Source: an uncultured Ruminococcus sp. | GTDB lineage: Bacteria > Bacillota > Clostridia > Oscillospirales > Ruminococcaceae | Assembly: GCA_947173865.1 (NCBI GenBank) | Contig: CAMWGS010000073.1 | Span: forward strand, 1-8,538 | Direction: 5' to 3' | DNA: 8,538 bases | Shown: positions 1-7,374 of the stretch, in pieces | Numbering within the stretch: the stretch's first letter is position 1 | Layout of the letters: each line of letters starts with the position of its first letter | Made by a program: the position numbers and the translations under genes | Notes under the pieces: model-generated | Told to the model about the DNA's origin: nothing | Seen by the model: only the letters and a program-made list of their open reading frames with translations | The model's database searches: none

Positions 1-2
1 GC

Positions 3-1103
3 TCACTTACTGTTCCGTGTGCAAAGGAAAATTCTGTTGAGGCAGGAGGAGCGTTGGCAGTAGACAGGGAAAAATTTTCCGACAGCGTTACGGAAAAAAT
101 AAGGAATCACCCTTTTATAGAGGTAATAGGCGGAGAGGTTACGGAAATTCCCGACGGAATGACAATAATTGCAACAGGTCCGCTTACTTCGGGTGCAATG
201 GCTGAAAATATAAAGAGTATCTGCGGTGAGGGACTTAGTTTCTACGATGCAGCCGCACCGATAGTTACAGCAGAAAGTCTCGACATGGAAAAAGTCTTTT
301 TTGCTTCACGTTATGACAGAGGTGACGCAGATTATATAAACTGTCCGATGAACAAGGAAGAATATCTTGCTTTTCATGAAGCACTTGTTTCTGCGGAAAG
401 AGTTCAGTTAAAGGACTTTGAAACACACCCTTTCAGCGTTTATGAAGGCTGTATGCCTATTGAAGTACTTGCTTCGAGAGGTGTTGACACCATGCGTTTC
501 GGACCTATGAAACCGGTCGGCATTACCGATATAAGAACAGGCAAAAGACCGTATGCGGTTGTACAGTTAAGGCGTGAAAACCGTGAGGGTACGCTTTTTA
601 ATCTGGTAGGTTTTCAGACAAATCTTAAATTCGGTGAACAGAAAAGAGTATTTTCAATGATAACAGGTCTTGAAAATGCCGAGTTCATGCGTTACGGTGT
701 TATGCACAGGAATACTTTTATAAACAGTCCGAAAATTCTTGATTCTGATTTTTCGGTGAGGGAAAATCCCGACATATATTTTGCAGGACAGATAACAGGT
801 GTTGAGGGATATATGGAGTCGGCAATGAGTGGACTTGTAGCAGGTATTTCAGCCGTGAGGAGAATAAAGGGTCTTGAACCGCTGAAACTTCCGTCCGATA
901 CCATGACCGGTGCGTTGACTGCATATATAAGTGACCCATATAATAACGGAAAATTTCAGCCTATGGGTGCAAATATGGGAATACTTCCCGACATCAGTGT
1001 GAGAATAAAGGACAAAAAACAGAAATACGGCGTTTATGCAAATCGTGCCGTAGAATCGCTAAAACATGAGCTGGAAAGGATTTATTATGAAAATAATAGT
1101 TGA
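3..1103 (+). CDS. trmFO: TrmFO, folate/FAD-dependent tRNA (uracil-54-C5)-methyltransferase, 5'-truncated by the window edge
   Basis: The frame is open from base 3 to the TGA at 1101-1103 and gives 366 residues. The family is about 435-440 residues, so roughly 70 N-terminal residues, including the FAD-binding glycine motif and the first active-site cysteine region, lie upstream. Seen in the fragment: the AGGALAVDR block (residues 14-22), NCPM (113-116), EGCMPIE (148-154, Cys codon at 450-452), MRFGPMKPVG, and the C-terminal flavin-binding segment GQITGVEGY (262-270), all typical of TrmFO/Gid. The family makes m5U54 in the T loop of tRNA in the cytoplasm, using 5,10-methylenetetrahydrofolate as carbon donor and reduced FAD. 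The Cys in EGCMPIE probably corresponds to the second catalytic cysteine (Cys226 in B. subtilis); that is a match from memory. The TTG at 54 is an internal Leu codon, not a start. The 3' end overlaps plsX by 17 nt and contains its ribosome binding site. Confidence 0.96.
   Translation, partial: SLTVPCAKENSVEAGGALAVDREKFSDSVTEKIRNHPFIEVIGGEVTEIPDGMTIIATGPLTSGAMAENIKSICGEGLSFYDAAAPIVTAESLDMEKVFFASRYDRGDADYINCPMNKEEYLAFHEALVSAERVQLKDFETHPFSVYEGCMPIEVLASRGVDTMRFGPMKPVGITDIRTGKRPYAVVQLRRENREGTLFNLVGFQTNLKFGEQKRVFSMITGLENAEFMRYGVMHRNTFINSPKILDSDFSVRENPDIYFAGQITGVEGYMESAMSGLVAGISAVRRIKGLEPLKLPSDTMTGALTAYISDPYNNGKFQPMGANMGILPDISVRIKDKKQKYGVYANRAVESLKHELERIYYENNS
1074..1080 (+). promoter_or_regulatory. 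Ribosome binding site of plsX inside trmFO
   Basis: The sequence GAAAGGA lies 6 nt before the ATG at 1087 and is embedded in the last codons of trmFO. It favours 1087 over the upstream in-frame ATG at 1066, which lacks a good Shine-Dalgarno and would add seven residues not found in PlsX proteins. Confidence 0.7.
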
Positions 1104-2091
1104 CGCATTCGGCGGAGATAATGCAACGCTGGAGGTTCTTAAAGGCTGTGAAATGGCAGTCAGAGAACTTGGTGTGAATATTGTACTTACAGGACACGAA
1201 AAGAAAATAAAAAAATGTGCGGAAAAAAACGGCATAAGTCTTGATGGTATGGAAATTGAACATACAAGCGAAGTTTTTGACATACATGAAGAACCGAAAG
1301 AAATTATTAAGTCGGGAAAAAATACATCTATGGCACTCGGTCTGAAACTCCTCGCAGACGGCAGGGGTGATGCTTTTGTTTCGGCAGGAAGTACTGGGGC
1401 TTTGGTAATGGGTGCGACGTTCATTGTCAAGCGTATAAAGGGCATAAAGCGAATTGCACCATCACCCGTTCTGCCTGCCGACAAAGGAAGTTTTATTCTT
1501 ACCGACGCAGGTGCAAATACAGAATGTCGTCCCGAAATGCTTGTGCAGTTTGCGGTTATGGGCAGTGCCTACATGGAGAAGGTAATGGGCATAAGAAAGC
1601 CGAAAGTTGCGCTTCTGAATATAGGTGCGGAGGAGACAAAGGGTAGGGAACTTGAAATAGAAGCTTATAAACTTCTTGAAAAATCAGGTCTTAACTTTGT
1701 CGGAAATATTGAAGCAAGGGATATGCCTAAAGGTGAATGTCAGGTAGTTGTTACGGACGGTTTTACGGGAAATATCGCACTCAAACTCTATGAGGGAATG
1801 GGTTCTTTTTTCAGTAAGAAGATAAAGTGGATTTTTTCGGGAACGGGAAAAGTCGGTGCAGTATTTTCACTTGGAAAAATCAGAAAATTCCGTAAACAGA
1901 TGGACTATAAGGAAGTAGGAGGCTCTGCACTTCTCGGTGTGAAAAAGCCTGTGATAAAGGCACACGGAAGTTCCGACGGCATTGCTTTTTTCAATGCTGT
2001 AAGACAAGCACAGAAATGTGTTAAAACGGACGTTTCGGGAGTAATTGAAAAATATGCTGTAAAAATGGCAGAAACTTCAAAGGAGTTGTAA
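1087..2091 (+). CDS. plsX: PlsX, acyl-ACP:phosphate acyltransferase
   Basis: This 334-residue protein has the usual length of PlsX (about 330-345). The start at 1087 gives the family N-terminus MKIIVDAFGGDNA; the AAAGGA six bases upstream supports it. Visible conserved blocks are GGD (9-11), SAGSTGALVMGA (99-110), TDAGAN (139-144), LLNIGAEETKG (176-186), GNIEARD (206-212), DGFTGNIALKLYEG (224-237), and LLGVKKPVIKAHGSSD (282-297) near the C-terminus. PlsX converts long-chain acyl-ACP and phosphate to acyl-phosphate and ACP. This feeds PlsY, which acylates glycerol-3-phosphate in the first step of phospholipid synthesis; PlsX is a soluble protein that associates with the membrane. The residue after GGDNA is Thr where many homologues have Pro, a minor variation. 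The gene overlaps trmFO by 17 nt and is followed by rnc after 3 nt. No acpP or fab gene lies beside it in the window. Confidence 0.97.
   Translation: MKIIVDAFGGDNATLEVLKGCEMAVRELGVNIVLTGHEKKIKKCAEKNGISLDGMEIEHTSEVFDIHEEPKEIIKSGKNTSMALGLKLLADGRGDAFVSAGSTGALVMGATFIVKRIKGIKRIAPSPVLPADKGSFILTDAGANTECRPEMLVQFAVMGSAYMEKVMGIRKPKVALLNIGAEETKGRELEIEAYKLLEKSGLNFVGNIEARDMPKGECQVVVTDGFTGNIALKLYEGMGSFFSKKIKWIFSGTGKVGAVFSLGKIRKFRKQMDYKEVGGSALLGVKKPVIKAHGSSDGIAFFNAVRQAQKCVKTDVSGVIEKYAVKMAETSKEL
2079..2085 (+). promoter_or_regulatory. Ribosome binding site of rnc inside plsX
   Basis: AAAGGAG lies 9 nt before the ATG at 2095, overlapping the last codons of plsX. The plsX stop (2089-2091) falls between this site and the rnc start, an arrangement expected to couple the translation of the two genes. 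Confidence 0.75.
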
Positions 2092-2094
2092 AAA

Positions 2095-2784
2095 ATGGAT
2101 AAAATTTCAAAACTGGAAGAAATTATCGGATATAAATTCAAAGATAAAAATCTTATTTATCAGGCTTTGTCACATTCTTCGTATGCCAATGAAAAGAAAA
2201 ATCCGTCGGGAAGCAACGAACGTCTTGAATTTCTCGGTGACAGTGTACTTTCAATAGTTGTTTCCGACTATTTATATAAAAGTCTCAAAGTTGCCGAGGG
2301 TGAACTTACTAAAATGCGTGCTTCACTTGTATGTGAGAAGTCGCTTCACGTCTTTGCACAGCAAATACATCTCGGGGAGTTTCTTTTTCTCGGAAAAGGT
2401 GAAGAAAATACGGGAGGACGTGAAAGACCGTCGATTCTTGCCGACGCTTTTGAAGCAGTAATTGCGGCTATTTACCTCGACGGAGGAATTGAACCCGCTG
2501 CAAAACATATCCTGCGTTTTATGCCTGAGGACGTTCAGCACCCTCAGAAACCTGCTTTCAGCGATTTCAAGACAGTATTACAGGAAATTGTACAGAAGAA
2601 TCCCGAAGAAAAAGTAGAATATGTACTCATAGGTGAGGAAGGACCTGACCATAATAAGCGTTTTGTTGTTGAAGTACGTCTTAATTCGCAGGTTATCGGC
2701 AGTGGAAAGGGCAGGAGCAAAAAGGAAGCAGAACAGCTTGCTGCCAAAGAAGCACTGCAACTCATGGGCTATGAAGCACAGTAA
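2095..2784 (+). CDS. rnc: Ribonuclease III
   Basis: This 229-residue protein matches the normal bacterial RNase III length. The N-terminal endonuclease domain (about 1-150) carries the signature NERLEFLGDSVL (41-52) with acidic residues E42, E45 and D49, and the second metal-binding pair D117/E120 in LADAFEAVIAAIYLD. These correspond by alignment from memory to the Mg2+ ligands of characterised enzymes, so all expected catalytic residues are present. The double-stranded RNA-binding domain (about 157-226) shows DFKTVLQE, GPDHNKRFVVEV and GSGKGRSKKEAEQLAAKEAL, including the Lys pair that contacts RNA. The enzyme is a homodimer cleaving double-stranded RNA, with roles in rRNA maturation and mRNA turnover. 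It is often autoregulated through a 5' hairpin in its own transcript, but no obvious hairpin can be placed here because the start lies only 3 nt after plsX. Its last 14 bases overlap the next gene. Confidence 0.98.
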   Translation: MDKISKLEEIIGYKFKDKNLIYQALSHSSYANEKKNPSGSNERLEFLGDSVLSIVVSDYLYKSLKVAEGELTKMRASLVCEKSLHVFAQQIHLGEFLFLGKGEENTGGRERPSILADAFEAVIAAIYLDGGIEPAAKHILRFMPEDVQHPQKPAFSDFKTVLQEIVQKNPEEKVEYVLIGEEGPDHNKRFVVEVRLNSQVIGSGKGRSKKEAEQLAAKEALQLMGYEAQ

Positions 2785-3769
2785 TATTTCAATTTTTATT
2801 GCTCATGTCGGCTGTCCGAATATGTGCAGTTTCTGTAATCAGCACATCATAAGCGGTGCGGAAAAAGTTCCGTCTGCGGAAGAAGTACGACAGATATGTG
2901 AAAAAGCACTCAATGAGATAAGATGTCCCGAAAATACCGAAATAGCGTTTTTCGGAGGAAGTTTCACGGCTATTCCACGTGGTTACATGATTCAGCTTCT
3001 TGAAACGGCTTATGAATTTGTCGGTGAGGATAAATTCAGGGGTATACGTATTTCGACCCGTCCCGACTGCATAGACAGGGAAGTACTTGAACTGCTGAAA
3101 AAGTACGGCGTTACGGCGATTGAACTCGGAGCTCAGTCCATGAATGACAAAGTTTTGGAAGCGAACGACAGAGGGCATACGTCGGAGGACGTTTACAATG
3201 CCTGCCGTCTTATACGTGAGTACGGTTTTGAACTCGGTTTACAGATGATGGTCGGACTTTATAAAAGTACCGAAGAAAATGAGTTTGAAACTATTGATGA
3301 TATTATTGAAATACGTCCTGACACGGTGAGGATTTATCCCGTTGTGATACTTAAAGGCACTAAGCTTGCCGAATTGTTGGAATCAGGAGAATATAAGCCG
3401 TTTGAATCTGAAACGGTTTTTGACATATGTTCCATTGCACTTATGCGTTTTGAGTATGAGGGAATAAAAGTAATCAAGTGCGGACTTCATGCAAGCGAAT
3501 TTGTCGAGCGTGACATGGTGGGCGGATTTTATCACCCTGCATTCCGTGAGGTCTGTGAAAGCCTTATTTACAGGTGGAGGACGGAAGAATTCATTGCATA
3601 TAACGAACCGCAAAACAATATTTACAGAATTGCTGTTAATCCGTCATGCATAAGCAAGGCAGTCGGACAGAAGAAAGCAAATATTGAATATTTCAGGAGC
3701 AGTGGCGTGGAAATAAAATTTATCGGTGACAGTAATATTTCTGTTTACGAAGTCGGGGAGGTGAGATGA
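2771..3769 (+). CDS. Radical SAM protein, Elp3-like without acetyltransferase domain
   Basis: This 332-residue protein has a radical SAM motif GCPNMCSFCNQ with cysteines 15, 19 and 22 (CX3CX2C), the ligands of a [4Fe-4S] cluster that cleaves S-adenosylmethionine. FFGGSFT (60-66) is the likely SAM-binding GGE-like strand. STRPD (95-99), ELGAQSM (118-124), the RGHT (134-137) and a C-terminal SKAVGQKKANIEYF (295-308) resemble the Elp3-related radical SAM proteins with the Radical_SAM_C region. It stops well short of full Elp3, so the GNAT acetyltransferase half is absent. The exact substrate is unknown; RNA modification is a possibility, but is inference. The start at 2771 was chosen because it places the Cys motif at the usual distance from the N-terminus; the upstream ATG at 2633 would add 46 residues that are only a frame-shifted reading of rnc. 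There is no good Shine-Dalgarno before 2771, and the gene overlaps rnc by 14 nt, so expression probably depends on translation of rnc. Confidence 0.9.
   Translation: MKHSNISIFIAHVGCPNMCSFCNQHIISGAEKVPSAEEVRQICEKALNEIRCPENTEIAFFGGSFTAIPRGYMIQLLETAYEFVGEDKFRGIRISTRPDCIDREVLELLKKYGVTAIELGAQSMNDKVLEANDRGHTSEDVYNACRLIREYGFELGLQMMVGLYKSTEENEFETIDDIIEIRPDTVRIYPVVILKGTKLAELLESGEYKPFESETVFDICSIALMRFEYEGIKVIKCGLHASEFVERDMVGGFYHPAFREVCESLIYRWRTEEFIAYNEPQNNIYRIAVNPSCISKAVGQKKANIEYFRSSGVEIKFIGDSNISVYEVGEVR
3757..3764 (+). promoter_or_regulatory. Strong ribosome binding site that fixes the TTG start of smc
   Basis: GGAGGTGA, an extended complement to the 3' end of 16S rRNA, ends 6 nt before the TTG at 3771. 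The nearby ATG at 3766 is in another frame, and no in-frame ATG lies near the conserved N-terminus, so this site is the main reason to accept TTG as the start. Confidence 0.85.
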
Positions 3770-3770
3770 A

Positions 3771-6700
3771 TTGTACCTGAAATCACTTGAAATACAGGGT
3801 TTTAAGTCTTTTCCCGATAAAATAAGTCTTAATTTTGACAAGGGACTTACGGCGGTAGTAGGTCCGAACGGCAGTGGAAAAAGTAATATCGGTGATTCGG
3901 TTCGCTGGGTTCTCGGAGAACAGTCAACAAAGACTCTCAGGGGAAATAAAATGGAAGATGTTATTTTTTCAGGTACTGTTGCACGAAAAGCAATGGGTTT
4001 CGCCGCCGTTACCCTTAATATAGACAATTCTGACGGAACTATTGCCGATGCAGGTGAAGAAATAGCCGTAACACGAAAACTTTACCGCAGCGGTGACAGT
4101 GAATATATGATAAATGGAAAACCTGTCCGACTTAAAGACATAAACGAACTTTTTATGGATACGGGTCTTGGTCGTGACGGTTATTCGATTATCGGACAGG
4201 GACGAATTGCCGAAATAGTAGGTGCAAAGAGTAACGAACGTCGTGATATATTTGAAGAAGCGGCAGGAATTTCAAAATTCCGCTATAAGAAGCTTGAAGC
4301 AGAGCGGAAACTTACAGCCGCACAGGAAAATATGGTCAGGCTTACCGAGATTCATGCCGAAGTCGAAAGCAGAATTGAACCGTTGAAAGTTCAGTCACAG
4401 AAAGCTGAAAAATTCGTCAGGTTGGCGGAAGAAAGAAAAAAGCTTGAAATTTCCGTGTGGGTCAGCCGTCTCGAAGATATGAAAAAGACTCTTGAACAGC
4501 TTGAGGAAAAAATTCTTATAAGCCGTACCGAGTACGAAAACATTGAGAATGATATTCGTGAACAGGAAAAGAAGCTTGATGAAGGTTACAGGAAGATGCA
4601 GGAAAGTACGGTGCGGTCGGACGAACTGCGTCGGAAAATGCTCGAAGAAGAACAGACCGCATCAAAGATGAAGTCTGATACGGCTGTACTTGAAAATGAT
4701 ATAAAACACTGTGAAACGACTAAATTTTCGGCAGAAAAAAGTATTGAAGAATCCGAAAAAACACGTGCTGTGCTTATAAGTCAGAGAAAAAACGTAGAGG
4801 AAAGTATTTCTAATCTTGAACAGCAACGCCTTGACTTGCTGAAAGAGATTTCGGAAACGGAAAAAAGTTTTGAAAAAGCAGAGAAGGACAGTTCACAGCT
4901 TGGTGACAGCGTTGACAGGGCAGGAAGTGAAATAAACAGTCTGTATATAAAACAGAGTGAATATCGTTTTTCATGTGAATCGTCGAAAAGGACGGTTGAA
5001 GAAGAAACACGGCGACTTGCGGAACTGCGTGAAAAAAGCGGTTCGTACGAAAAAACTTTCTGCGGATATATTGAAAAAATAAATCTTTATAAGGAAAACT
5101 CGGAAAAGCTTTCCGAAAAATCCAAAGTACTGAAAAACAGACTTTCGGAGTGTGAGAAACTTTGCGAAACAAAAAAATCGGACTTTGAACAGGCTAAAAA
5201 GGATTTTGAAAGTGTTCTGTACGAACTCAGGGAAAAGGAACAGAGAAGAAAAATTCTGCACGACCTTGACAATAATATGGAGGGTTTTGCAGGAAGTGTA
5301 AAGTCTGTTCTGAGAGCTTCAAAGCAGGGACGTATAAACGGTGTTTTCGGAACTGTCGCACAGAATACGGGAGTTGAACAGAAATACGCCCTTGCGGTTG
5401 AAACAGCTCTCGGCGGAGCAATGCAGAATATTATCGTTGAAAATGAGGAAACCGCAAAACAGTGTATTAATTTTCTCAGGGAACAGAAAGGCGGACGTGC
5501 AACTTTTCTGCCCGTTACCTCTGTAAAGGGGCGTGAACTCAACGAGCAGGGACTTGAAAACTGTACGGGATTTGAAGCGGTGGCAAGTCAGATTGTTGAT
5601 TATGACCTGAAATTCAGCGGTATTATGTCGTCATTGCTTGGTCGTACTGTTATAGCCGAAAATATTGACTGTGCTGTTGTTATAGCCAAAAAGTACGGCT
5701 ACAGGTTCAGAATAGTAACACTTGACGGTCAGGTTATAAATGCAGGCGGTTCGTTTACGGGTGGTTCTGCTCAGAAAACAGCAGGAATTATTACACGTAA
5801 AAATGAAATAGACAGGCTTGACAGTGAAATTGCAAGGCTTTCCGCCGACCGTGACGGACTTCGTGAAAAGGCTGAAAAACTGCGTGCCGAATCCGAGAAA
5901 ATACGTATTGAAACGGAAAATATAAAATCTTCTCTTTCGGAATACGGTGCGGATATTGCACGTCTTGATTCAGGCATTTCAACTCTTGAACTTCTTTCGG
6001 AGCAGGTGAAGTCACAGACTGAAAATTCAGTCCGTCTTATTGACGAGACGGAGAAAAAAATAAGACTGGCAGAAAATACTATTGAAACGGCTGAAAAAAA
6101 TCTTGCAGACATCTATGAAAAAATTCAGAAAGCAGAGCAGGAACTTGCTCAGGGACAGGATATCCGTGAAAAACTCCGCAGAAGCAGGACGGAACTTTCT
6201 GAAAAATTTTCACATCTCAAAATAAGAGAAACGGAACTTGTAAAGGATATTCAGGCACATGAAGGTGAGATTTTAAGAGTTGACGCAAGTTTTGCTGAAC
6301 TGGAAAGGACTAAGAGAAATTTCAGTAACGAAATAAAAAGACTTGAAAGTGAAATTAATGAAAAGAAGTCTGAAACAGAAAAAATACGTCTGAAACTTGA
6401 AAGTCTTAAAGACAATACTGATGTTTATCTGAATCAGATAAAGCAGTATCAGGCGATGCACACTGAGCAGAACCGTCTTGTAAATGAAATCCAGCGAGGT
6501 CTTAAAGAGACAAACGCCGTAAAGGAAAAATTTTCGGGTGAGATTACAAGGCTTGAGGAAAGACGTGCAAATGTCAGTCGTGATTCAGACAATATCATAA
6601 GACAGTTACTCGAAGTTTACGAGCTTACACGTTCGGAGGCTGTTCAGATTGCCGTAAAAATCGACAACATGGCAGAGGCACAGAAACAGCTTTCCGATGT

Positions 6701-7343
6701 GAAAAACAAGATAAGAGCTTTGGGAAGTGTCAATGTAGATGCTATTGAAGAATACAAGGAAGTTTCGGAAAGATATCGTTTCATGTCTGAACAGATTGCG
6801 GACATACGTAAGTCGAAAGCCGAACTTGAAAAGATAATATCGGGTCTTACGGAGGAAATGTGCAGAATTTTTGCTGAAAGTTTTGAAATAATAAACTCAA
6901 ATTTCAAGGAGATTTTTACAGAACTTTTCGGAGGCGGTAAAGCAGAACTCGTACTCACAGACCCTGAAAACGTACTTGAATCGGGCATAGAAATAATAGT
7001 TGCTCCACCGGGAAAAGTGATAAAGAATCTTATTTCACTTTCAGGCGGTGAACAGTCATTCGTGGCTATAGCTATTTATTTCGCTATTCTGAAACTGCGT
7101 CCTGCCCCTTTCTGTATTCTTGACGAAATAGATGCTGCCCTTGATGAAGTGAACGTGCGGAAGTATGCACAGTATCTTAAGAATTTTACTGATACAACAC
7201 AGTTTGTGCTTGTTACTCATCGTCGCAGTGCTATGGAGGAGGCTAACGTACTTTACGGCGTTACCATGCAGGAGGACGGAATTTCAAAATTACTGAAAAT
7301 GGAGCAGGTTGACTTTCAGGAAGATATAGCCGACATACATTAA
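3771..7343 (+). CDS. smc: Chromosome partition/condensation ATPase SMC
   Basis: This 1190-residue protein has the full length of bacterial SMC (about 1186). The N-terminal head starts at MYLKSLEIQGFKSF and carries Walker A GPNGSGKSN (31-39, K37), a Q-loop in SIIGQGR (Q143), and the conserved ERRDIFEEAAGISKFRYKK just before the coiled coil. Coiled coil runs about 166-500 and 670-1010, rich in E, K, R and L heptads. Between them is the dimerising hinge, about 503-666, ending in the glycine motif GGSFTGGS. The C-terminal head has the ABC signature LSGGE (1090-1094), Walker B FCILDEID (1114-1121, D1118, E1119) and D-loop AALDE. SMC dimers with ScpA/ScpB bind and extrude DNA loops to organise and segregate the chromosome; scpA and scpB are not in the window. 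The start is TTG, one base after the preceding stop, with a strong GGAGGTGA upstream. The signature helix reads LSGGEQSFVAIAIYFAIL rather than the B. subtilis-like LSGGERALTAIALLF, a clade-type variant. Confidence 0.98.
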   Translation: MYLKSLEIQGFKSFPDKISLNFDKGLTAVVGPNGSGKSNIGDSVRWVLGEQSTKTLRGNKMEDVIFSGTVARKAMGFAAVTLNIDNSDGTIADAGEEIAVTRKLYRSGDSEYMINGKPVRLKDINELFMDTGLGRDGYSIIGQGRIAEIVGAKSNERRDIFEEAAGISKFRYKKLEAERKLTAAQENMVRLTEIHAEVESRIEPLKVQSQKAEKFVRLAEERKKLEISVWVSRLEDMKKTLEQLEEKILISRTEYENIENDIREQEKKLDEGYRKMQESTVRSDELRRKMLEEEQTASKMKSDTAVLENDIKHCETTKFSAEKSIEESEKTRAVLISQRKNVEESISNLEQQRLDLLKEISETEKSFEKAEKDSSQLGDSVDRAGSEINSLYIKQSEYRFSCESSKRTVEEETRRLAELREKSGSYEKTFCGYIEKINLYKENSEKLSEKSKVLKNRLSECEKLCETKKSDFEQAKKDFESVLYELREKEQRRKILHDLDNNMEGFAGSVKSVLRASKQGRINGVFGTVAQNTGVEQKYALAVETALGGAMQNIIVENEETAKQCINFLREQKGGRATFLPVTSVKGRELNEQGLENCTGFEAVASQIVDYDLKFSGIMSSLLGRTVIAENIDCAVVIAKKYGYRFRIVTLDGQVINAGGSFTGGSAQKTAGIITRKNEIDRLDSEIARLSADRDGLREKAEKLRAESEKIRIETENIKSSLSEYGADIARLDSGISTLELLSEQVKSQTENSVRLIDETEKKIRLAENTIETAEKNLADIYEKIQKAEQELAQGQDIREKLRRSRTELSEKFSHLKIRETELVKDIQAHEGEILRVDASFAELERTKRNFSNEIKRLESEINEKKSETEKIRLKLESLKDNTDVYLNQIKQYQAMHTEQNRLVNEIQRGLKETNAVKEKFSGEITRLEERRANVSRDSDNIIRQLLEVYELTRSEAVQIAVKIDNMAEAQKQLSDVKNKIRALGSVNVDAIEEYKEVSERYRFMSEQIADIRKSKAELEKIISGLTEEMCRIFAESFEIINSNFKEIFTELFGGGKAELVLTDPENVLESGIEIIVAPPGKVIKNLISLSGGEQSFVAIAIYFAILKLRPAPFCILDEIDAALDEVNVRKYAQYLKNFTDTTQFVLVTHRRSAMEEANVLYGVTMQEDGISKLLKMEQVDFQEDIADIH

Positions 7344-7363
7344 ACATATTAAATATAAGTACT

Positions 7364-7370
7364 GGAGGAA
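7364..7370 (+). promoter_or_regulatory. Ribosome binding site of ftsY in the 31-nt smc-ftsY gap
   Basis: GGAGGAA lies just upstream of the ATG at 7375, with 6 nt between GGAGG and the start. The rest of the gap (7344-7363) is AT-rich, with no hairpin and T-run to suggest a terminator and no clear -35/-10 pair, so I read it as part of one transcript. Confidence 0.8.
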
Positions 7371-7374
7371 TACA

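Noticed and set aside
54..1103. TTG at 54 as the true start of the first gene
   Set aside because: The frame stays open upstream to base 3 and the codons there read a TrmFO-like sequence (ending AGGAL before AVDR), so the gene is truncated by the window and 54 is an internal Leu codon.
1059..1484. 141-codon minus-strand ORF opposite plsX
   Set aside because: It is fully covered by the conserved plsX reading frame and has no family features.
2633..2770. Upstream extension of the radical SAM gene from the ATG at 2633
   Set aside because: It would overlap the RNA-binding domain of rnc by about 150 nt, shows no family resemblance, and moves the Cys motif too far from the N-terminus.
5087..5542. 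151-codon minus-strand ORF opposite smc
   Set aside because: It lies opposite the SMC coiled coil and hinge, has a Ser/Phe-rich composition typical of reversed Glu/Lys codons, and has no recognisable domain or ribosome binding site.
7344..7374. Possible promoter or terminator between smc and ftsY
   Set aside because: There is a TATTAAATATAAG stretch resembling a -10 box, but no suitable -35 and no hairpin with a T-run; AT-rich 31-nt gaps give such matches by chance.
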